A DNA stretch of 64,000 bases from Natronohydrobacter thiooxidans (GTDB taxonomy: Bacteria > Pseudomonadota > Alphaproteobacteria > Rhodobacterales > Rhodobacteraceae), in contig NZ_MJAP01000003.1 in NCBI RefSeq assembly GCF_001884735.1, forward strand, positions 62,001-126,000, written 5' to 3'. Made by a program: the position numbers and the translations under genes. This document shows, one piece after another, positions 45,567 to 53,224 of the stretch; positions within the stretch are counted from its first letter, which is position 1, and each line of letters begins with the position of its first letter. Under the pieces are notes generated by a model that saw only the letters and a program-made list of their open reading frames with translations, did not search any database and was not told the DNA's origin.

Positions 45567-46772
45567 CTAGCCCTCGTCCCGGCGCGCGCCAATTCCTGTG
45601 CGGGCAAGCTGGCGCACCGCAAGCGTCAGATTGGCCAGATCCGAGCGCAGATCGGTCGTGCTTTCAAGGCGTCCGGCAGAGACTTCCTCGGCGATGCGCA
45701 GAAGCTGGCTGTCCATATTGCGCAGGCGCAGACGGATTTCGGCCTGCGCGGCAGGACCGGATTCGGCGGCATGTTCGCGGAAATGGGCCAGCAACTCTTC
45801 CTGCCCGCGCGCGACGTGATCGAGCGCGGCGCCGGTGTCGGACGCGTCAGCCCCCTGCCCTACACCACCGCTTGCAGCCAGCCTGTCGATGGCCTCGACC
45901 AGATAGCCCAGCGCCTGATCCAGCTGCGCGCGTTCGCGGTCGGCGTCGATTTGCTGGCGGTGCATGGCTTCCATCTGCTCGGCCATACCGTCCAGCACCT
46001 GGATGATCGCCCCCATTTCGCCGCCGGCTTCGGTGTCACCGGCAACGCCCAGACGGGTGATCGAACTGAGCCATTCTTCAAGCTGGCGGTAAAAGCGATT
46101 CTGGCCATGCCCGGCGAAAAGCTCCAGCATCCCCACCACAAGCGAGCCCGCGAGCCCCAGAAGCGATGAGGAAAACGCCGTGCCCATGCCGCCAAGCTGC
46201 GCTTCCAGCCCGGTCATCAGATTGTCAAAGACCTGAATCCCGGTCTGGTTGTCTTCGGGCGCGAGCGAGCGGATCGTGTCAACCACGGCAGGCACGGTCG
46301 TCGCCAGCCCGTAGAATGTGCCGAGCAGGCCAAGGAAGATCAGCAGAGAAATGATATAGCGCGTGATGTCGCGCAATTCGTCCAGACGGGTTGCGACCGA
46401 GTCGAGGATGGAGCTGGCGGAGCTGGAGCTGATCTTGCTGCCCCGTCCTCGCCCGCGCAGCAGTGCCGCGAGCGGCAGAAGCAGGGCGGGCGGGATTGTT
46501 GCTTCATGGCCGGGGCGGTCGGCGGCGAAGCCTTCGATCCAGATGATCGAGCGGTTGAGCTGGATCACCTGCCAGAAGGTCGCGAATACCCCCAACACAA
46601 AGACCAGAAAGATGAAGCCGTTGAGCCAGATATTCGCAAGAAAGATGCCCGCCACCCGCGGCAGGGCAAACCATGTGCCCACGGCCACAAGCACGAGCAC
46701 AACCAGCATCATCACGATCTGGCGCACGGGCCGGGAAAACTGCGTCTGCACCCCAAATTGGGATCTGGCCAT
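45567..46772 (-). CDS. MotA/TolQ/ExbB-type proton channel protein
   Basis: 401 aa from the ATG at 46772. Membrane helices at about 16-36 and 45-68, then the pair around 135-160 (ISLLIFLGLLGTFYGLATT) and 192-215 (GMGTAFSSSLLGLAGSLVVGML), the TolQ/MotA core with conserved Gly-Thr-Phe and Gly-x-Ala-x-x-Ser. The C-terminal third is cytoplasmic and helical. It lies 3 bp before the OmpA/coiled-coil partner. Confidence 0.88.
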   Translation of the reverse strand: MARSQFGVQTQFSRPVRQIVMMLVVLVLVAVGTWFALPRVAGIFLANIWLNGFIFLVFVLGVFATFWQVIQLNRSIIWIEGFAADRPGHEATIPPALLLPLAALLRGRGRGSKISSSSASSILDSVATRLDELRDITRYIISLLIFLGLLGTFYGLATTVPAVVDTIRSLAPEDNQTGIQVFDNLMTGLEAQLGGMGTAFSSSLLGLAGSLVVGMLELFAGHGQNRFYRQLEEWLSSITRLGVAGDTEAGGEMGAIIQVLDGMAEQMEAMHRQQIDADRERAQLDQALGYLVEAIDRLAASGGVGQGADASDTGAALDHVARGQEELLAHFREHAAESGPAAQAEIRLRLRNMDSQLLRIAEEVSAGRLESTTDLRSDLANLTLAVRQLARTGIGARRDEG

Positions 46773-46854
46773 GATCGGGCGTCCTGATCCTCTTTTAACT
46801 ATGGCCACCCTAGGTCAGTCCCTGCGCTCTGCCAACCGCATATTTCACTGACCA

Positions 46855-46889
46855 CAAAAGATTATGGCCGCCCGGATCAGGACGGCCAT
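46855..46889 (-). terminator. Terminator after the DUF2852 gene
   Basis: ATGGCCG/CGGCCAT (46864-46870 and 46883-46889) form a 7-bp stem with a 12-base loop; on the minus strand AATCTTTTG follows. It separates the DUF2852 gene (ends 46910) from the proton-channel pair. Confidence 0.65.
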
Positions 46890-46909
46890 GCGGTGTCATA
46901 TGTTTGTCG

Positions 46910-47305
46910 TCACGCCTCTTCGCGCGCCTCATTCTCGCGGCGGCGGCGGTTTTCATCCATGAACATGTCGAATTCCGATTTGTCCTTGGCTTCGCGCAGG
47001 CGCTTGAGGAAGGCATCGAAAGCCGCCTGTTCATCTTCGAGGCGCTTGAGCATGTCCGATTTATAGGCGTCAAAGGCGCTGTTGCCAGAACTGCGCCAGG
47101 CCGCCGTGCCATGGTGCATTTTCGAGCGGCAGGATTTTCCGAACATCTGTTTTCCCCAGATCATGTAAGCCAATAGTGCCAGCCCGATGGGCCAGAACAG
47201 GATGAATCCCAGAACCATCGCGGCGATCCAGCCGAGCTTGCCATAGCCGTCAAGCCAGCTTTCCGCCCGCCGGGGCCAGGACAGGTGAGCAGTCGCTGTT
47301 GTCAT
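46910..47305 (-). CDS. DUF2852 family membrane protein
   Basis: 131 aa from the ATG at 47305. WLDGYGKLGWIAAMVLGFILFWPIGLALLAYMIWG forms one membrane segment (about 17-50). It is followed by a charged helical tail (FDMFMDENRRRRENEAREEA). This is the DUF2852 layout seen in alphaproteobacteria. Function unknown. It is transcribed alone, with its own promoter region and terminator. Confidence 0.85.
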   Translation of the reverse strand: MTTATAHLSWPRRAESWLDGYGKLGWIAAMVLGFILFWPIGLALLAYMIWGKQMFGKSCRSKMHHGTAAWRSSGNSAFDAYKSDMLKRLEDEQAAFDAFLKRLREAKDKSEFDMFMDENRRRRENEAREEA

Positions 47306-47332
47306 GTCGTTTCCCTCTCTTTCCTTGGTGTG

Positions 47333-47347
47333 AATGTTATTAACATT
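47333..47347. promoter_or_regulatory. AT-rich 15-bp palindrome upstream of the DUF2852 gene
   Basis: AATGTTATTAACATT, perfect around its central T, 28-42 bp before the start codon. On the minus strand TTGCCT and TAATAA are separated by 17 bases and overlap it, so a bound repressor could block the promoter. Confidence 0.45.
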
Positions 47348-47413
47348 TACATAAATGGGAGGCAAGCCGGATTGTTCAAGGGTGCGTGTGGCGATTTTCA
47401 GAGCTTCGTGTAG

Positions 47414-47434
47414 CGTGAGAAGAATTTTCTCACG
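47414..47434. repeat. CGTGAGAA/TTCTCACG inverted repeat
   Basis: Perfect 8-bp stem with loop GAATT, 88 bp after the TetR-family stop on the minus strand. It has no T run. It may be a weak terminator or a binding site. Confidence 0.4.
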
Positions 47435-47521
47435 GTTTCAGATAGATAGCTGCGCGGCCGCCCTGAAACGAGACGCCATTCGCAGCAACGGATGTGACGG
47501 GCGACTGCAAAATGCGCCGGT

Positions 47522-48139
47522 TCAGCGATCCGGCTCCAGAAACCCCAGGCCCCGCAGATAGATCCCGATTCCGGTTTCCAGCAGATCCTCTGGCGTGAAG
47601 GGGCCGCGCGATCCGGGGGCGCCGCGCGCGTAAAGTTCGACAATGCCGTGGCTCATGGCGCTGACATGGGCGGCGAACATTTCGGTCGGCGGGCGTCGGT
47701 CCGGGGGCAGGCGTTGCGACAGGTCATCGGCGGCGCGCACCAGAACTTTGTTGGCGCGCGCGCAGGCTGTCGCCAGATCGCGCGTCGCATTGGGCGAGAT
47801 GCCGGATTCGAACATCGCCACATAATGCCCCGGATGCTTGCGCGCGAAGGCCAGATAGGCCCGGCCCACGGCCTCGAACGCCGCGAGGGGCGAGGGCTGG
47901 CCATCGCGATAGGCATATTCCAGCAGATCCGCGAACAGCTCAAACCCCTGCCGCGCAAGTTCCACGATCAGGTCCTCGCGCCCGGTAAAATGACGGTAAG
48001 GGGCGGCCGCAGACACATCGGCCAGCTTCGCGGCCTCGGCCATGGTGAAACCTTGCGGGCCCTTCTCGGCGATCAGATCGAGCGCGGCCTCGACCAGTGC
48101 CTGTTTCAGATTGCCGTGATGATAGCCGCGTTTGGCCAT
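47522..48139 (-). CDS. TetR family transcriptional regulator
   Basis: 205 aa. N-terminal helix-turn-helix with GYHHGNLKQALVEAALDLIAEKG and TMAEAAKLADVSAAAPYRHFTGREDLI (residues about 5-61). The C-terminal domain with SHGIVELYARG resembles the WHG-type ligand domain. The target is unknown; the gene has no co-oriented neighbour within 200 bp. Confidence 0.88.
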   Translation of the reverse strand: MAKRGYHHGNLKQALVEAALDLIAEKGPQGFTMAEAAKLADVSAAAPYRHFTGREDLIVELARQGFELFADLLEYAYRDGQPSPLAAFEAVGRAYLAFARKHPGHYVAMFESGISPNATRDLATACARANKVLVRAADDLSQRLPPDRRPPTEMFAAHVSAMSHGIVELYARGAPGSRGPFTPEDLLETGIGIYLRGLGFLEPDR

Positions 48140-48259
48140 GATGGTGCGCTACTCCCTGCCCCGTATCCCTTCTCTAGGCCAAACCGCTGCGATGGGAAAC
48201 TGCAAACCCCGCATCGGGCCTGCTTGCAAAAGCTGCATGAAACCCTTATCTGCAGCGTC

Positions 48260-48354
48260 GAGAGGTTGGCGCGGGCAGACGCCTTGCCAACCCGGTCAGG
48301 TCCGGAAGGAAGCAGCCGCAGCATTTCCCGTCTGGGTCGCTGTCCAGCCTCTCA
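48260..48354 (+). ncRNA. ffs: Signal recognition particle RNA, small bacterial (4.5S) type
   Basis: The central block GGTCAGGTCCGGAAGGAAGC at 48294-48313 is the near-invariant domain IV that binds Ffh, and the tetraloop GGAA is present. The outer ends pair: AGAGGTTGG (48261-48269) with CCAGCCTCT (48344-48352). A short T run follows at 48357. Length about 95 nt, usual for alphaproteobacteria. No protein is encoded here. Confidence 0.95.
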
Positions 48355-48448
48355 CCTTTTCCCAAGCTTGCCTTCTGCCTTTCGCATTGCGGTGCAACGC
48401 CGTGCGGGGCGTGCGGCCAGATGTCTCTTTGCCGAAGAAGCGAGCCTG

Positions 48449-49111
48449 ATGACGATCAATCCCTATGAGACGGATGGCTTCTACGATGCTGCTCTGGCGG
48501 CAGGGCGGCACCGAGCGATTGTCGGCGGGCGCTGGGATGAAACCGGGCGGATTGCACTGGCGGCGCTGATCGAGGCCGGGCTTGCGCCGCATCATCACCT
48601 GCTCGACATCGGTGCCGGGGCGCTGCGTCTGGGCTGCAAGGCGGTGCCCTATCTGGAACCGGGGCATTACTGGGCGACGGATGCGTCGCGCGCGCTGATG
48701 CTGGCGGGGTATCATGCCGAACTGGATGACCCGGGTCGGCTGGATCCGGCGCAGCTGATCGAGGATGCGGATTTCGCCTTTCCGGGCGTGCCGGAGAGGA
48801 TCACCCATGCGATTGCCTTTGCGGTGTTTCCGCATCTTCCGCGCAGCCGCCTGCAGCTTGCCCTGAGCCGGTTGCGCCGCTTCATCGGGCTGGAGAAATT
48901 CCTGTTCACAGTCTTTCTGGCGCCTGACGCGGCGGCGGCGATGCCCTATCGGCAGGCGGATGGCGTCGTGACACATGGCCAGCGCGCGCCCTATCATCTG
49001 ATCGCAGGCGAACTGGAAGAAATGGCGCAGTCCTGCGGATGGCATCTGGCCCGCAGCACACGGATGCTGCCACGCGGGCAGATCCTGTTCACCGCCACGC
49101 CGATGGCCTGA
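48449..49111 (+). CDS. Class I SAM-dependent methyltransferase
   Basis: 220 aa from the ATG at 48449. HHHLLDIGAGALRLGCKAVPYLEPG is motif I with its neighbouring strand, followed by YWATDASRALM with the acidic residue for the ribose of SAM. The later part is helical. The substrate is unknown. It starts 95 bp after the SRP RNA and may be co-transcribed with it. Confidence 0.78.
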   Translation: MTINPYETDGFYDAALAAGRHRAIVGGRWDETGRIALAALIEAGLAPHHHLLDIGAGALRLGCKAVPYLEPGHYWATDASRALMLAGYHAELDDPGRLDPAQLIEDADFAFPGVPERITHAIAFAVFPHLPRSRLQLALSRLRRFIGLEKFLFTVFLAPDAAAAMPYRQADGVVTHGQRAPYHLIAGELEEMAQSCGWHLARSTRMLPRGQILFTATPMA

Positions 49112-49236
49112 GCAACGCCCGGCCCGAAACGGGTTGCCAGACCCTGCCTGCGATACTACCGTGAGTTGCAATGGCCCGCGGCAGCATGCGGGCTGCCTGC
49201 CCTGATCAACAGGGCCTTGCAGCAAGGGAGGGTCGG

Positions 49237-51036
49237 ATGATCCAGAGTTATCGTTTTACATCAACGGCTTTAGGGGCTTTTCTGGCCGCCTGGCCGGTCA
49301 TGGCGCAACAGACATCGGATGTGGTGGTGCCGGAGCCGCAGACCGAGGTCACGCAGGATTTTCCCGGCATTTCCGATGCTGCCCGCGCCGCGCTTGACGC
49401 GAAAGCCGCAGGCGAGAGCGTCGAGGCCGAGAGCTGGATGGTGGCCGCGGCCAATCCGCTGGCGGTCGAGGCCGGGGCGCGGGTGCTGCGCGAGGGCGGG
49501 ACTGCCGCCGATGCCATGGTTGCGGTGCAGGCGGTTCTGGGGCTGGTCGAGCCGCAATCCTCGGGCCTTGGGGGCGGGGCGTTTCTGGTCTGGCATGATG
49601 CCGCGACCGGCGAGATCACCACGCTGGACGGGCGCGAAACCGCGCCCCTGGCCGCCGATCCGCGCTATTTTCTCGATGCCGAGGGCGAGCCACTGGATTT
49701 CCAGACTGCTGTCGTCTCTGGCCGCTCGGTTGGAACCCCCGGAACCCCGCGCCTGATGGAAGAGGCGCATCGCCGCTGGGGGCAGGCCAACTGGCGCAGC
49801 CTGTTTGATGATGCGATCGGACTGGCCGAGGACGGGTTCACGGTTTCGGCCCGTCTGGCCGATTCGGTCGCGGGTGCCGCCGAAACGCTGGCGGTCTTCC
49901 CCGCGACGGCAGATTATTTCCTGCCCGGTGGCGCGCCGCTTGCCGCAGGGGATAGGCTGGTCAACCCGGATTATGCCGACACGCTGCGCCAGATCGCGGC
50001 GCGGGGCGTTGCCGCCTTCTACACTGGCGAGATTGCGGCCGATATCGTAGCCGCGACGCGCACAGACGAGCATCCGGGGCTGCTGTCGCTGACCGATCTT
50101 GCGCGCTACGAGGTGATCGAGCGCCCGGCGATCTGCTATGAATACCGCGCGCATGATGTCTGTGGAATGGGGCCACCCTCCTCCGGGGCGGTGGCGATTG
50201 CGCAGATTCTGGGCAAGCTGGAGCATTTCGACCTGCCATCCATGGACCCGCAAGCGCCCGAGACGCGCCGTCTGATGGGCGATGCCACGCGGCTGGCTTT
50301 CGCGGACCGGGGCCGCTATCTGGCCGATAGCGATTTCGTGCCAGTGCCGGTCAAGGGGTTGACCGACCGCGATTATCTGGCCGCGCGCGCCGAATTGCTG
50401 CGCGGCGATGATGCGCTGCCCGAAGTCGCGCCGGGGGAACCTGCCTGGGATCATGCGGCGCTCTGGGGCGATGACCTGCGCGAGGAACGGCCTGCGACCT
50501 CGCATATCTCGATTGTGGACGCTGCGGGCAATGTGCTGTCGATGACCACGACCATCGAAAGCGGGTTTGGCGCGCGGATTTTCACGCGCGGTCTGCTGCT
50601 GAACAATGAGCTGACGGATTTCTCCTTCCGCACCCATGCCGGGGGCTGGCCGATTGCGAACCGCGTCGAGCCCGGCAAGCGCCCGCGCTCGTCGATGTCA
50701 CCGACGATTGTGCTGCGCGACGGCGAACCCGTGCTGAGCATCGGCAGCCCCGGCGGGGCCACGATCATCGGCTTCACCGCGCAGGCAATCATCGCGCATC
50801 TAGACTGGGGCATGGATGTGCAGGAGGCCGTGTCGATGCCGCATCTGGTCAACAGTTTCGGCACCTATCAGATCGAGGCAGGCACATGGGCCGAGGATCT
50901 GGTCGATCCGCTCTCAGAGATGGGGTTCCAGACCAATGTGACGGCGCTGACCTCGGGCCTGCATGCGATCTCGATTGGCGAGAGTTTGCGCGGCGGCGCT
51001 GATCCGCGCCGTGAAGGAATTGCTCTGGGCGAGTGA
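49237..51036 (+). CDS. ggt: Gamma-glutamyltransferase (glutathione hydrolase)
   Basis: 599-residue Ntn hydrolase precursor. Residues 1-23 are a signal peptide ending PVMAQ, so it acts in the periplasm. Thr421 in ATSHISIVD is the autoprocessing site and new N-terminal nucleophile of the small subunit. LLLNNELTDFSF and SPGGATIIG form the substrate pocket and oxyanion region. GGAGGGTCGG precedes the start. It degrades glutathione and gamma-glutamyl peptides. Confidence 0.93.
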   Translation: MIQSYRFTSTALGAFLAAWPVMAQQTSDVVVPEPQTEVTQDFPGISDAARAALDAKAAGESVEAESWMVAAANPLAVEAGARVLREGGTAADAMVAVQAVLGLVEPQSSGLGGGAFLVWHDAATGEITTLDGRETAPLAADPRYFLDAEGEPLDFQTAVVSGRSVGTPGTPRLMEEAHRRWGQANWRSLFDDAIGLAEDGFTVSARLADSVAGAAETLAVFPATADYFLPGGAPLAAGDRLVNPDYADTLRQIAARGVAAFYTGEIAADIVAATRTDEHPGLLSLTDLARYEVIERPAICYEYRAHDVCGMGPPSSGAVAIAQILGKLEHFDLPSMDPQAPETRRLMGDATRLAFADRGRYLADSDFVPVPVKGLTDRDYLAARAELLRGDDALPEVAPGEPAWDHAALWGDDLREERPATSHISIVDAAGNVLSMTTTIESGFGARIFTRGLLLNNELTDFSFRTHAGGWPIANRVEPGKRPRSSMSPTIVLRDGEPVLSIGSPGGATIIGFTAQAIIAHLDWGMDVQEAVSMPHLVNSFGTYQIEAGTWAEDLVDPLSEMGFQTNVTALTSGLHAISIGESLRGGADPRREGIALGE

Positions 51037-51044
51037 GACCAGAT

Positions 51045-51073
51045 CAGACCGCGTGGTGCTGCCTTGCGGTCTG
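51045..51073. terminator. Possible bidirectional terminator stem between ggt and the cytochrome gene
   Basis: CAGACCGC (51045-51052) and GCGGTCTG (51066-51073) form an 8-bp stem between convergent genes. No T run follows on either strand, so confidence is limited. Confidence 0.4.
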
Positions 51074-51087
51074 CCAGCCTGTCGGGT

Positions 51088-51492
51088 TCAGTTCGACAGG
51101 CTTTCCAGCCAGCGATACAATTCGCGCCCGCCGGTGCGCAATTCGACATGCATGCCGCTCTGGGCATTGTCGTCGCCGGTCACGCGGCGCAGGAACTCGT
51201 CAGGGCCAGCCAGATAGGCCACGAAATTCTCTTCACTCCAGCGTGCGCCGGTTGCAGCCGCCGCGCGCATATCATTGGAGTAGAAGGCGAAACCCGAAGC
51301 CGAGGCCAGCGGCCTGCGCGCAATCCCGTAAAGGTTCGGCCCCGACCGCCCGCCGCGTGCCAGCACATTGCCATCGGGCGCTTCGACCGTGTGACAGGTG
51401 CGGCAATCGCGCCAGCGCGCTTCATCCGCCACAGCGCTGCCAAGGCTGGCGGCAAGAGCCACTCCGGTCGCAAGGGTCGGAAGAATATTCAT
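51088..51492 (-). CDS. Periplasmic c-type cytochrome (c2-like)
   Basis: 134 aa from the ATG at 51492; residues 1-21 are a signal peptide. The haem motif CRTCH is at 30-34. RSGPNLYGIARRPLAS has the conserved Gly-Pro-x-Leu-x-Gly of class I cytochromes, and GMHVEL near the C-terminus contains the candidate distal Met ligand. A mobile electron carrier; partners unknown. Convergent with ggt. Confidence 0.88.
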   Translation of the reverse strand: MNILPTLATGVALAASLGSAVADEARWRDCRTCHTVEAPDGNVLARGGRSGPNLYGIARRPLASASGFAFYSNDMRAAAATGARWSEENFVAYLAGPDEFLRRVTGDDNAQSGMHVELRTGGRELYRWLESLSN

Positions 51493-51588
51493 GCCCGGCA
51501 CGCCTTCATGCTGATTTTTCCGTGATATAAGCGTGATTTGGCCAGATCGCAACGGGCGCGCGGTCACGAACCCGGCACTGTTGCGGGA

Positions 51589-52404
51589 TCACGGCTTGAG
51601 CCGGTAGCCGGTCTGGAGCCAGCGCCAGCACAGTGCAGAGATGGCCGCTGTCGCACCGAAGACCACCGCAAGCCCCAGCCACGGCGAGGCATCCGAGGCC
51701 CCGATCATGCCGAAGCGCGCCCCGTCGATCAGGTAGAAGACCGGGTTCAGGCGGCTGGCCGTCTCCAGCGCAGGCGGCAGTGTGGCGATGGAATAGAAGG
51801 TGCCTGACAGGAAAGAGAGCGGCACGACGATGAAATTGGTGATCGCCGCGATCTGGTCGAACTTGTTGGACAAGATCCCCGCAGCGACCCCGAGCGCGCC
51901 AAGAAACGCCGCGCCGAGCGTCAGGAACAGGAACAGCCAGAGCGGATGCGCGACCCCCTGCCCCAGAAGCGCCCAGAGTGCGGCGGCAATGACCGCGCCC
52001 ACCATCAGCCCGCGCACGATGCCGCCTGCCAGATAGCCCAGCAGCAATTCCATGGCCGAAAGCGGCGGCATGAGGGTATCGACAATGTTACCCTGCACCT
52101 TCGAAATGACGATGGAGGAGGAGGTATTGGCAAAACTGTTCTGGATCACGGTCATCATCAGGATGCCGGGGGCCAGAAAGGCGGTGAAGGGCACGCCCAG
52201 CACCTCGCCGCGCTGCGGGCCTATGGCCAGGGTAAAGACTGCAAGGAACAGCCCTGCCGTGACCAGCGGCGCGGCAAGCGTCTGGGTCCATACCACCAGA
52301 AAGCGCTTGATCTCGCGATCTGCCAGCGCGGCAAGGCCGAGCCAGTTGACGCGCCCGAAGCGGCGCATGCCCATCTGGTAGCCTGTTTTCACCTTCTGTC
52401 CCAT
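51589..52404 (-). CDS. ABC-2 type transporter permease
   Basis: 271 aa with six hydrophobic segments and the ABC-2 signature near the end (VVPLSFLSGTFYSIATLPPALETASRLNPVFYLID). The family includes NodJ/YadH-like exporters of polysaccharides or drugs. No ATPase gene lies next to it: cytochrome gene downstream, divergent gcrA upstream. The partner must be elsewhere. Confidence 0.87.
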   Translation of the reverse strand: MGQKVKTGYQMGMRRFGRVNWLGLAALADREIKRFLVVWTQTLAAPLVTAGLFLAVFTLAIGPQRGEVLGVPFTAFLAPGILMMTVIQNSFANTSSSIVISKVQGNIVDTLMPPLSAMELLLGYLAGGIVRGLMVGAVIAAALWALLGQGVAHPLWLFLFLTLGAAFLGALGVAAGILSNKFDQIAAITNFIVVPLSFLSGTFYSIATLPPALETASRLNPVFYLIDGARFGMIGASDASPWLGLAVVFGATAAISALCWRWLQTGYRLKP

Positions 52405-52546
52405 GCTCTGCGCCTCTCTATTACCCGTTTGGGCGTGGTTTCACGCCTCTGGGCGATTGTCTTTCGCACCATAGCCATGTATTTCATCCTCTCGCGCTTT
52501 TCCATGGGGGAGCGCTGTCGCAAAGCCCGCAACCGGAGTTGACGTC

Positions 52547-53152
52547 ATGTCCTGGACTGATGAGCGTGTCGAATTGCTCAAGAAGATGTGGAACGAGGGC
52601 CATTCGGCCTCGACGATCGCCAAGGAGCTGGGTGGCGTGACGCGCAATGCCGTGATCGGCAAGGTGCATCGTCTGGGCCTGTCCAATCGCAACGGCCCGG
52701 AAACCGAAGAGGCGCCCAAGGCCGTGGCAGAGGCCCCCAAGCCCGAACCGGTCGCTGCGGCGCCCGCCGCACCCGTGGTCAATCTGGCGCAGGCCAAGGC
52801 AGAACGCGCCGCGCAGGCCAAGGCGGCAGAGGCGCCCAAGGCCGAGGCGCCCGAACCGCAAGCCTATACGCCGCGTCCGATCATTCCCGCAGGCCAGCCG
52901 CTGCCGCCGCAGCCTTCGGCCAATGAGATTGACCCCGAGGCGCTGGCCACGGTGCGCGAGGTCGAGAAGACCGCGCGCAAGCTGACGCTGCTAGAACTGA
53001 CCGAACGGACCTGCAAATGGCCGATTGGTGATCCGGCAACCGATGATTTCTGGTTCTGCGGATTGCCGGTTCAGGCAGGCAAGCCGTATTGCGAGGCGCA
53101 TGTCGCGGTTGCATTCCAGCCCATGAGCACCCGGCGCGACCGTAAACGGTAA
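52547..53152 (+). CDS. gcrA: Cell cycle regulator GcrA
   Basis: 201 aa. N-terminal helix-turn-helix MSWTDERVELLKKMWNEG and SASTIAKELGGVTRNAVIGKVHRLGLSNR (1-48) are diagnostic of GcrA, a sigma70 cofactor that senses GANTC methylation in alphaproteobacteria. Residues about 50-120 are a Pro/Ala-rich linker; the C-terminus has the conserved CKWPIGDP and FCGLPVQAGKPYCEAH (zinc-like Cys/His). It probably regulates division and DNA replication genes. Confidence 0.94.
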   Translation: MSWTDERVELLKKMWNEGHSASTIAKELGGVTRNAVIGKVHRLGLSNRNGPETEEAPKAVAEAPKPEPVAAAPAAPVVNLAQAKAERAAQAKAAEAPKAEAPEPQAYTPRPIIPAGQPLPPQPSANEIDPEALATVREVEKTARKLTLLELTERTCKWPIGDPATDDFWFCGLPVQAGKPYCEAHVAVAFQPMSTRRDRKR

Positions 53153-53224
53153 GCCGCGCGATTGACCGCTCTGACGCAGGGCTTTACCACTGGGCGCAAG
53201 TGAGGCTTGCGCGCAGGACCAACC

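Noticed and set aside
43641..46772. Zorya-type anti-phage system
   Set aside because: Only the channel and OmpA components are present; no ZorC/ZorD-like helicase or nuclease is adjacent, and the neighbours are housekeeping genes.
47648..49111. 487-codon plus-strand frame across the TetR gene and the SRP RNA
   Set aside because: Only the part from 48449 is a real gene; the upstream part is shadow sequence over a structural RNA.
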